The translations under genes and the position numbers were made by a program. A stretch of 64,000 nucleotides of DNA, taken from Oasisia sp. SBJ-2009 (lineage: Eukaryota; Annelida; Polychaeta; Sabellida; Siboglinidae). Numbering within the stretch: the stretch's first letter is position 1; each line of letters opens with the position of its first letter. The notes below the pieces were generated by a model. It made no database searches, was not told where the DNA came from, and saw only the letters and a program-made list of their open reading frames with translations. The stretch lies in assembly GCA_964017155.1 (NCBI GenBank), contig OZ024858.1:24304687-24368686 (forward strand), read 5' to 3'. This document shows positions 33,419 through 45,400 of this stretch, one piece after another.

Positions 33419-36400
33419 TATGCATAAGAAAATATTATTCAGCTATTTTTCTACTTATGAACTGATTTTGTTGTTGTAACATATTGTATGCATATATATG
33501 TAAGATATGTGAGAAGTTTGGGAACTGTTTGTGATCATTGTCATGGTTATGGCAGAAAGTAAAAGATATATGCACAGTTCACGCCAACCAAGTCAACTCT
33601 GCTACGTCATTCTGTTTCTAAAATGGCATAGTCCATAGACTTTTGAATGCTATGTGTTCTAAAAAAATCTGGTAAACCACTGACATAAAAAATATGATTG
33701 TTGTTGGAAGTTGTTACTTTTTATTAACTCTGTTAGGTCCATATCACTAAAGCATTGACTTTTGCTTCCCTTTAAATATATAAAAAGAGAAAAATTATAA
33801 TGTAAATGTTTATTGATTTATATAGCACCATATTTATACAGTAATATTCTAAGGTGCTGCACAGTACACCAATATATGTGTTCTTTTGTACAGGGAGCTG
33901 CGGGTCAGAGCAGTAACCCCTTGTATGCAAAAGACACAGATGTGTATGTGCCTAATGTGGTCCCTGGCACGTGGAACACCATCAAGACAGGAGAGAGCAT
34001 GATAGAGACAATGTTCAAGAGTGAGGTGAACTTCACCACTGCCTACAGTGGCTACTCGACAAGGAAAATTATCATGGAGGAGAGAAACGTCTACTGTGGC
34101 GCCTACAATGTCATGATGCTGATGGAACAGTGAGTAACTAATGACTGGCTCTAAACCCTAATGACCGCCTCATAGTAGGACGGAACCCCTCATGGACAGA
34201 ACTCCTCATCTCTTAAGAAATAGTATCACTATGTATTTTAACTAGGCCACTATTATTTTCTCCTATTCATGCATGTGAAGTGTTAGCATGGATGTGACTG
34301 AATAAATAAGTAATTGTGATCTGTTCTAACCAAATGAGTCATGTCAAAAATTGAGCTTGTCACACCATTGGAAAGAAAATTTAGTAAGCTTTCCAACAGT
34401 GCAAAATCATGGCTATAGCTCACACATAGCCAAAGTTATTTGACTTTGAACATGCCTGGGGTAGAAAGCTTCAAACTTAGAAAATAACATTTGAAGTTTG
34501 AGGTCCCACATTACATAATCGAGTGCATTGTCATTCCAAATTCAGCTGTCAAATTTCACCATGCTATGGTTATATGGTATTTTCTCGAAAATTATCAAGT
34601 GTGCTGACACATGGCTCATTTCATTAGAACAGTTCACAATTGGATTACAGAATTATTTTAATATCCAATAATGAGAGGTTCGGAGAGGTTAGGTCAAGAT
34701 GGTTAATGTTACTGGGGAGTTTTGTCTGCAGTGGGATAATTTTAATGATACAATACAATACAATAAACTAGCTCGTATGAAGTGTTAAACTGCTATGTTA
34801 CAGCTAGTACATTGGATTAAATGCTAATCATAATAAATAAAAGCAGACATATTTTTATTATTATCGCAGCACTCCTGTAATAATTCCATTGTAGCCAGTT
34901 ATGCTAGTTGGCTAGCAACACCGCCATGGTTTCTAATCCGATAGCAAGGCATTGCTTGCTAATGGCAGCATTATCATTTAGACACGTTGTTTCATTGTGT
35001 CACAGGCAGCCTCATTATGATTGGTGTAATTTGTGTGGGTCTGTTCATGTATACAACCACTTCAGCTGGCTCTGTTGCAGTTAATGCAGTATTGATAGAA
35101 TCAGCGATGTGAAAGACAATAAATCCTGATACCTATTATGAATAGCTTACAAAGGTCTGATAATTAATCGAAGTCAGTTGCTCAAAGGATTGCTATCTGT
35201 GCAGAAGGGGCTTTCTTTACAGAACAATGGATGACATTTCTAGTGCAGTGTATGGGTCTACAAGTGGCTAGCAATATAGTATTGATAAAATCTAATAAAT
35301 GTTGCTGTTGTATTAGTTATTGTGAATTGAGTACATATGTATCCAGTACAAAGCAGGCCAAATAGATAAGTAGAAAAGGTGACTGATTTCACACGGTTCT
35401 GCCTCACCAATGAATGTTGAATTATATTTTATTGAGATTTACAAATATGGGTTTGTAGGATTTATGATCCTGCAAAAATTGGTAAAATATCAGTCATACA
35501 CAACAAGTAACTTGTTATTTGCATTCACAACATTTTATTGCTAAATTTCTAGCCCTGTAATTACTGTGAATATAACATTATGCCAGTAGTGTCTGTGACA
35601 GGCAGTAAGGGTCACATTATGTGAGTGTAAATTATTTGGTGGTGACCATTAGCTCGGCCCTTTAGTATTTGTATGTAGGCTGTTTCATGGGTGGTCGATT
35701 TGTCAGGTGATAATCCAATAATCCTCCACTCATTCGTCTCGCTCTAATTCATCATATCCCTCTGCCACTTAGTGTCATTAGGAGAGCCTCTAGTTGCATT
35801 ACACAGGGACATAACACTGCATACAATACATGCAAACGCTGGGAGGTAGATCTCGTTTCATGAAAGAATACTAAGCAGTGTGAGAAACCAGATAGTTTAT
35901 GTTGATCATTCACATACTTTGCTTAATCCTCTTCATTATTTTCCATATTTCTGCATGAGACAGGCACAGGATGTCTCCAGTTCTGTCCATGTGCAGCTAA
36001 CTTAATAGCCCTGACAAAATGACATCACTTGGAGTTCATTCTCCACAAGTGTTCTCAATATTATTTTTAACTTCCTCTCTCTTGTTTCCTTCCTGTGACC
36101 CAGCTCAAGGCTGCATCAATTGGAAATTATTAATTGGTTGTTGGAATGGGTTAATGCACAAATGCTTATGGATTTGGTTAGAAATAAATGTTATGTATTA
36201 GATGTGGATTAATTAATATTATATGTAAATGTGAATTATTTAGTAAATAATCCACATCAATTAAAATTGTGTTGATTAATTAGTAATATGCATATGGGTA
36301 AACTGACACCCCAGGGGGCTCAGTGAGATAACATGATTACAAGGTAGCAGTTTGAGTACATTTGAAAGCAAATTGACAGAACTTGATCTGATAGGGGCAG

Positions 36401-39400
36401 GTCACACGTGTACATTAATTGTTATGGGATGTTCATGTGCCAGTTGGGTATTTGTTTTGTATGGTAATCTTGATATCAACTGAATATTGTAAGTTTGTAA
36501 TGGGCCACGAGTCCTATGACTGCCTCTATGGGGTCCCTCTAATTAGTATGGCTTTATTCAGGACTCATAACCATTAGCATGCAATTATTTATTTTGATCA
36601 AACATCCACTTTCAGGTTGGCTCACTTGGTTTCAAAATGTTCAGAAAGGCAGCACTTTCTGAATACACATAGCAACTAACTCAATTTTTCTAAATAAGTT
36701 TGGCATTTTTTCAGAAATGCTTCTCCTGTTTGCAATCTTTTAGAATTATTTCTGCCACTTTGTTTAAACAGTTTTTTTGACACATTATGGACATGAGTGT
36801 TATTGGTTCAGTTTGTGGCATAATGTATAGTATATACTACGCATCCGTGATCCATTTATACACACATTCACACATTCACACATGCACACATGCACACATG
36901 CACACATGCACACATGCACACACGCACACATGCACACATGCACACACAAGTACCATCATTTTTATAGTTCGTCTTCAGAAACCTCAACTGAGATGCATCT
37001 AACCAGTACCATAAGCACACTACAACATCATATACACAGACACACAAAAGTTACACAATGACACGGTAATGTAATAACAATGAAACGCCTACAAGAACTG
37101 CCTGTGTTGCTGCAGAGAACAAGCCAGTGATACGACAGCCATGCACACGGATGGTGGGAAACTGATAGCATTTGGCTGTCTGGACCGTAAGATCCACTTC
37201 CTGAGCAGTGAGACTGGCAAGCCTGTTGAGATGACCATCAGTGGCCATGCTGGCTCCATCCGGTGTCTGGCCATCAATGAGAAGAAGGGCATCATAGTGA
37301 GTGGCAGCTACGATACCAGTCTCAGGTACATAGCGCTTTTTATTACTTGCCAGCAAACAAGGAACCATTTCTGAACCAGTTGGCACGTGTCATGCTGGTT
37401 CATAATTGGTACCGCTCAACCAGTATGTGTTTTCATGTGTATTCACGTAAATACACATGTTCTACCTGTTGTCACGAGTTTTGAACGAGTTTGACACGAG
37501 TCGTACTGGGCCAGAACTGGTACGGATTCACTGGTACGTGTCATCACGTGAAAACTCGTGATTTCACGGGAAACACGTGTCGACATACAACATTTGTTCA
37601 CAGAATCCAGTGAATTCACGTATGGAAACACGTGAATTGAGCCAGTTGAACTCATGAATTAACTTATAGAACATGTGAAATCACGGGTTTGCTGGATTGT
37701 CTTTCACCATTTTTACTTTGCCACATCGGTTTGCATCGCAATATATCAAGTACCATTGCATGTTTACGCCCTGGGTGTGATCTTTGTGATCTTACCTCCC
37801 CTTGCACAGGCACCATGGCAGGTAAAAAAAATGGACAGGGTTTTAATGTTTTTTAAAGACGCAGGCAAAATGGGGTAAACAGAGTTACCCATGTGTTGAA
37901 ACAGCAGCAGGTGTATTTAGACAGGTTCTCTTTGTTGGATGTTCCGTCCACCATGTGCTCTAAATTGACTAATGTTGCATATCTCCCAGTGATTGTTTGT
38001 TCAGTCGTGAAAACTATGCTCTGTGATGTTGCTATCTCGACTTGTTGCTGCCATATGATGGATCATATTGGCCAGTAGATATTGTTGTATTTCTCTTACA
38101 AGAAACATAGTCTAAATCAGTGCTGTTTTAAAGTCAATAATAAACAGCATAACATGCTAAGTGCTAGTCTACAATGGACACTCTAGATTGTTCCTCACAA
38201 GGAGTGGTATTGCAATTTTGTGTTTGTCAGGCAACCTTTAGAGGTGCATTATCACAGAAGTGTCAAAGTAGACCCACGGAAAGCACTTTCCATTTCTCAC
38301 CTAGAGTCACCAGAACAAATCCTGGCTGTTCGGGGAAGAGTTATGTGTTACCTAGAGAAATATTTGCCAGCTCTAAGCCACGGTTGACTTTACACGCATC
38401 TACTGTGTGTTCTGTGTACCTACCAGTCAAGTGTACAAAGGGTTCCTGGTTGGATTAATATCAACATAGGACTTAGTAACTGTTTGCCTACAGCGAACAC
38501 CTTTTGCCTTTAGCCTAGTCACCATTGTCCACAGTCTGTGTGTGCTTCTAGTCACCAGAACTGGTTGTCATGAGGCTTAACAGTGTAACAGTAACCTGCG
38601 CCCAAGAGCTATTTTTGCATACAAGATGTTTGCTCTCAAGATATCTCTCGTGTAATGTCACTCATGTGTTTGCACACGTGTGTGTGTGTGTGTGTGCACG
38701 CAAGCAAGCATTTGGGCTGTTCTCAGAAGTGATACAGTTGCAACTGTTGAACTTAATTGCCTGTTCAACTTTGCTAAATCCCACACAATGCGTAGGGGGA
38801 AAAGCAATCATCCATGCTAAAGTTTTTGAAAACTATGTTTCATTGTTTCAGTGTGTCCTAGAAATAGGTCACACATTCAAGCACAAGATCCAATAGTAAA
38901 ATGACAATGTGTGGCATACAGATTTGATTGCAGGTTTATGCATGATTTTGAAACGTTAATAACATGAAAACAAATGAAAATTGAATACATCCAGTGGCAT
39001 AGTTGTAGATGGTACAGTTTCTTTATGATGATATAGAAAATATGAAATTTCTTGGCTGGAACTCCATATACAATCTTTTGAAATATCGATCTCCAAATAT
39101 ATGTACTACTGACAGAGATGTGGGTCCACAAACATGCAGAGAAACACTGTTTTATAATAATTATAGATGCACATCCATTTTAAAACATGATATGGCTGTA
39201 TTTTTTTTAAAGCCAAATTGTATACGGAAAGAATATAATCTGTCAACATGGAGATTCATCATTGAGAGGTCATGTTCTTGATAGTCACCCAACTGTTCAT
39301 TGTTTCCAGGGGCTGGTCGTTGGAGACAGGTCGGTGTGAGAAGATCTATCGTGGCCACAATGACACTGTCACCTGTCTTGACATCTGTGGTGACAAGATG

Positions 39401-42400
39401 GCCTCAGGGGCACGGGACAACCTCTGCAAAGGTGACACTATTTACTGGGACAATTCCAACCGTTGATGTTGAAGTACAACTTAGTTAATATAATTTTAAT
39501 GTAGTTTGTAATAATTAATCTTGTGTACATTTATATTGGTTGAAATTTTATCAAGAAAAGAAAAATATACTTTATCATGATTTTCCCATTTGAACCAGGT
39601 CTATATTAAAATGGAATTCTCCTAATCCAATTATATTCTGAGTTTGTAGGAAATCCACACATTGCTACTTGTCTTGATATTTAGTGAATGTAATTTCCTT
39701 CTATTGTATTTTGTTTACACACTGTGCAGTGTATCTTACTATGGCTACATTATACCCTTGTGTCATTTAGATATGTATTACACGTAACAGGGAATGCAAG
39801 AAAAATTACACATATTGTAGTTAAAATGTTTTTTTAGGTTTTTAAACAATGTAGTGAGATGTTCGGCATTCATATTGATGGTAGATTTGGTGAAGTTTAT
39901 AGTATGAAACTAATCCTTGGAGTATGTTATGGAGTATGTGGTGTCCTCCTGAGACATTTGGATTGGACAGACAACATCAAAAACTCTGTGAGAGACATCA
40001 AGAAAGCCATCTTTATTGTATAATATAATTCTTGTATACTGCCTCTTCCAAAAGATTGTTCTGGGGTGCTTTACAATGGTTATTCTGATTAAATTAAAGT
40101 AATATAAAACACTTATACAATACTACTTTGATGAAAATTATATGCAATCGTTCCTGCTAATAAAAACAATTAAGCACAACTATACAGTGTATTAAAATAA
40201 TACCAATATATTAATTAAAGTAACTTTTAATAATTAATTAAAATAAATGAATGAAAAGTTAATTAATTAACTATGATAATCGAATGTCAACATGATATGT
40301 AGAAAAGATGCGTCATGAGTGTAACTTTAAACTGATCAACATTCGTACATTGCCACACTGTAAGGAGTACCAGTTAGTTGGTTTCTCGTTCTTGGAGCTG
40401 CACAAGAGAAGGATTATTTGCATATTTTAGTGCAGGAAGTGGGCTATGTTTATAGTAAAGGTGTAGTAAGATGTTGTGATGTGTGTTCAGTGTGGCACCT
40501 GGAGACGGGCCAGTGTGAACGCACCTTCAAACACAAACACGCCATCTCGGCCATTGCTCTGTCTGCTGAGCTCTGTATCAGTGGCTGTGACAGTGGCAAT
40601 GTCACAGTGTGGGATGTCAAGTCTGGACAGATCGTCAAGGTAGGAGTCAAACTGCTGTCACTGGTTGGTTGAGATACCGGTCGCAAATTCATCTGTCGCA
40701 TTATGTGTACTTTCACCTTGCTAGACATATCAAACAAACAAGAAAATAGTAGTTGCTGCAAAATAGCATTTCATAATAACAATGTCACTAGCAAACCAGT
40801 AAATGATGTCTGTATGATGTTCATGTTAAGTTTCTTTCATGTGTCCTCGTTTTAATGATAAATTGTTTGTGTTGGTTAGTGTAAAACCAACGGGCATACC
40901 TTAGACATAAATGTATCAGGTTGCTTCACATTAAAACAGATCATCATTTGTTTTTAGCAGGACAATCACCATGACCAGGTTACATGAATTGATCAACAGC
41001 AAGGTGTAACTAAAACAAATAAATATTTATGAAATACTGAGCAGTTATCTTGCTGTCACACATGCGTACGTTAATAAATTAACAGTTACTGTCATGTCTT
41101 GTTTATTTACACACTTTGGTGGCCGATGTTTTTTGGTCGGATAGATGAAACATGCGGATTAACCTGACACCTTATAATACATGGCATCCAGATGGTTCCC
41201 ACACAAAACAACGAGATTATTGAATAAGAGATAAACAAGACATGGCTGTACATTAAATCCCAAAACAAATATGTATTACAAACTTGTACCCCGGGTATAT
41301 GTATATAACAAAAACATTAATTGTATTATCCTTGCTGACATCCAACGGAATACTTTCCTGATGTTACAGAAGTTGACTGGTCATCATAATGTAGTGACCG
41401 GCATCAAGTTTGACCAGTGGCACATTGTGACGGGCAGTAAGGATGGTTATGCCCTCGCCTGGAGTGCCCAGGGTGACCACACTCGCTGTCTAACCGCCCT
41501 CAGACACACCAGGTATGATGGGTCAGACATAGATACCAGTGACAGAATTTATGGGAATATGTAAACATTACCATGATACCCAACAAGCTACTGTCGTGTG
41601 CTGTTGCATAATAAACACAGAGTAATAATAAACACAGAGTAATGTCAGCTGTGTGGTTTTGGTGACATTGCCCTGTCACTTGCGTCCTCAACAAGTGCTC
41701 TGCTACCTCCATGTCCTCTCATATCACCTCGTCACACCCCTCGGTCATATCCTTTGTCACCCGTCACCATCCTCCACACATCTCCTTTACGTGCTTAAAC
41801 ATTCATGGTTCATTTTAATTTTATGCCTAACTCTTTCCTTTTAATGTTTTTATACTGATATATGGCTAAAATGTTTACATACATGATATGCAGCGTTACA
41901 GTTATATGTGTTAATAGTATGGAGGTGTTGCATTAAGAGTTCATGCACCTGCTTGTGTTCGTTGTAGGGAGGTGTTGTGCCTAGAGTTCATGTACCTGCT
42001 TGTGTTCGTTGTAGGGAGGTGTTGTGCCTAGAGTTCATGTACCTGCTTGTGTTCGTTGTAGGGAGGTGTTGTGTCTAGAGTTCATGTACCTGCTTGTGTT
42101 CGTTGTAGGGAGGTGTTGTGCCTAGAGTTCATGTACCTGCTTGTGTTCGTTGTAGGGAGGTGTTGTGCCTAGAGTTCATGTACCTGCTTGTGTTCGTTGT
42201 AGGGAGGTGCTGTGTCTAGAGTTCATGTACCTGCTTGTGTTCGGTGTGGGGAGGTGTTGTGTCTAGAGTTCATGTACCTGCTTGCGTTCGTTGTGGGGAG
42301 GTATTTTGTCTAGAGTTCATGTACCTGCTTGTGTTCGTTGTAGGGAGGTGTTGTGTCTACAGTTATGTACCTGCTTGTGTTCGTTGTAGGGAGGTGCTGT

Positions 42401-45400
42401 GTCTAGAGTTCATGTACCTGCTTGTGTTCGTTGTAGGGAGGTATTGTGTCTACAGTTCATGTACCTGCTTGTGTTCGTTGTAGGGAGGTGTTGTGCCTAG
42501 AGTTCATGTACCTGCTTGTGTTCGTTGTAGGGAGGTGCTGTGTCTAGAGTTCATGTACCTGCTTGTGTTCGGTGTGGGGAGGTGTTGTGTCTAGAGTTCA
42601 TGTACCTGCTTGCGTTCGTTGTGGGGAGGTATTTTGTCTAGAGTTCGTGTACCTGCTTGTGTTCGTTGTAGGGAGGTGTTGTGTCTACAGTTATGTACCT
42701 GCTTGTGTTCGTTGTAGGGAGGTGTTGTGTCTAGAGTTCATGTACCTGCCTGTGTTCGTTGTAGGGAGGTATTGTGTCTACAGTTCATGTACCTGCTTGT
42801 GTTCGTTGTAGGGAGGTGTTGTGCCTAGAGTTCATGTACCTGCTTGTGTTCGTTGTAGGGAGGTGCTGTGTCTAGAGTTCATGTACCTGCTTGTGTTCGG
42901 TGTGGGGAGGTGTTGTGTCTAGAGTTCATGTACCTGCCTGCGTTCGTTGTGGGGAGGTATTTTGTCTAGAGTTCATGTACCTGCTTGTGTTCGTTGTAGG
43001 GAGGTGTTGTGTCTACAGTTCATGTACCTGCTTGTGTTCGTTGTAGGGAGGTGTTGTGTCTAGAGTTCATGTACCTGCTTGTGTTCGTTGTAGGGAGGTA
43101 TTGTGTATACAGTTCATGTACCTGCTTGTGTTCGTTGTAGGGAGGTGTTGTGTCTAGAGTTCATGTACCTGCGTGTCATCACTGGCTCGGCTGATGGTAA
43201 GCTGCGGATCTGGAACATGTTGAACGGCCAGTGTCTGCGAATCATGCGGGGAAACAGCAAAAGTGACCCGATCTATCGACTCATCGCCATCGGCAACAGG
43301 CAAGTAAATTAAGGATACTTGCAAAAGTCAAGGTTGTTGTGATATTTTTTAATCGTTTCTTGAACAAATTTAGGTTGAATCTAATTTAACAGTCATCTTC
43401 ATATTATATGTGACGACAGAATTCTAGTTTAAGATGTTGGCTTTCTCTGCAATCTTGAAAACTGTGGTACTGGTCGAATATTCTCAAACAGCTTGTATTA
43501 AGTGTTTTGGCAAACTGTACCAATTGTATAGATTATTGATTAGTATGATGGCAAAACTGCTCTGTAACTTACGATTTCCTTAAGGATCACATCAGTGAAA
43601 CGCATTTTGAAAGTTCTTGTATATTTCCATCAAATTCTGTTTAAGGATGGGTTTTCCTTAAGAGCATTATATCTCAGTGAAATTTCCCCCTGGATCTATG
43701 TATTACAGCATTAGATTAGTCACACTCAAAAGTTAAATGTACTATTGATTCATTCTTTCTCTGATTTTAACAAAGCTTGCAGATTCATCAATTCAACTAT
43801 ATGTGGTACATAAAAACTACTACATATTACTTTTCACTCACTACAAATTTGAACACCAGTGATGCAAATTAATAATGGGGACTAAATCTATTGAGGATGG
43901 ATTTTTACTGTTACTAACCAATTAAAGGAAAATTTCTTAGCATTCACAACAATCGATATCTGAATGGCTGAACCTCAAGGGGTTCATTGTCTGAATTTCT
44001 GAGGCTTACTGATGACCTTGTGGCATGTCAATCTGTCTCCTTTGTGTGTGCCGCTAATGTGTCAGCCATTTTACAAACAAGCTCTATTAGTGATTGCTCC
44101 ACTGTGAAGCACTGGTGAAATTAATTGTAGAGAAGTGATTTAATGACAACCCACTTAGCAAAGACGTGTCAGCAGTAAAGACAATAACAGCAATAACCAT
44201 TGATTGCTGAGCTGTTATTTTATGGCACATTGCGACATTGAATTTATTCGCATTTACATCGTGATTGGTTGACCACTGCACGTGTGTGACCATTCACTTC
44301 ATAGTATGTTTGAAAATACGTAATGTGATGATGAATAAAAATAAGTAAATTTTACTACAGATGTTTTATGTCAACAATTAGAAAAAGTCCAATAAGTCTT
44401 CACGTCATCAAAGTGAAATAGAAACCACTGCAGAGATAAAGAAACACAAAATGAAGTATACCAATGTTAATTTTCATGTATTAAAATAATTTTGTAATTT
44501 TTATATGTATTATGTGATTCAAAAATGTACAGAACTTTGTAGTTTTTAATCAAGAAAACCGTCAGTGTTATTTATTATTTAACCAATGAATATCATTTTA
44601 AATGTATTATGTGATCGAAAAATTACCAGAACTTTGTAGTTTTTAATCAAGAAAACCGTCAGTGTTATTTATTATTTAACCAATGAAAATCATCAATATT
44701 ACAGTCATCATATCTAACCAATAAAATCAACAATATTACAGTCATCGTATCTAACCAATAAAATCATCAATATTACAGTCATCGTATCTAACCAATAAAA
44801 TCATCAATATTACAGTCATCGTATCTAACCAATAAAATCATCAATATTACAGTCATCGTATCTAATCAATAAAATCATCAATATTACAGTCATCGTAAAA
44901 TAAATATATATATTTCTATAAGGCAGCCCCCATGTTACATATACTCGCCCCGTACTGAGTGCCGTGTGTTGTCTCCAGGATCACAGTGAACACCAGCAGC
45001 AACATGCTGATGCTGCACTTTGAGCAGGTGGAATACGACTACACGCTGGAGAATGACAAGACTCCCGCGCTGGTGCAGTATGGCAAGTACTCGGAGACCC
45101 CCATCCGCCCCCAGCCCTACTCCTACATCCGTGCCCAGCGCATGCTGAAGGCTGGGGCGAGCAACACGAAGATCGTGCACCACCCCCTGGAGGGTGTGGG
45201 CGAGGCCGCGAGCAGGGAGTTGACGCCCCGCGTGACACCAAAGAGACGCGACCAGATGACGCACAGCGCGAAGGGTCTGAGTTCACACAACATGGCCTCG
45301 GCACACCGCATCCATAGTGCCGGTGCGAGGCTACAGACGTCGGCCAGACCAACTGACCGCCGTCCACCCACATCCGACACCCCACTGGCCCCGGTCAAGA

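Larger units (their letters stand above)
34130..37115. other. FBXW10 intron 3
   Basis: About 3 kb, AT-rich. It contains a small TIR element (34.3-34.65 kb) and a cacacatg microsatellite (about 36865-36950). Nothing else is recognisable; there is no exon-like segment. Confidence 0.5.
43300..44978. other. FBXW10 intron 8, with tandem repeats near its 3' end
   Basis: About 1.7 kb, mostly AT-rich without recognisable features. The last 500 bp hold two tandem repeats, listed separately. Confidence 0.5.

Noticed and set aside
43302..43306. GT donor at the end of FBXW10 exon 8
   Set aside because: It would shift the reading frame into exon 9; the GC donor 4 nt earlier restores the conserved protein.
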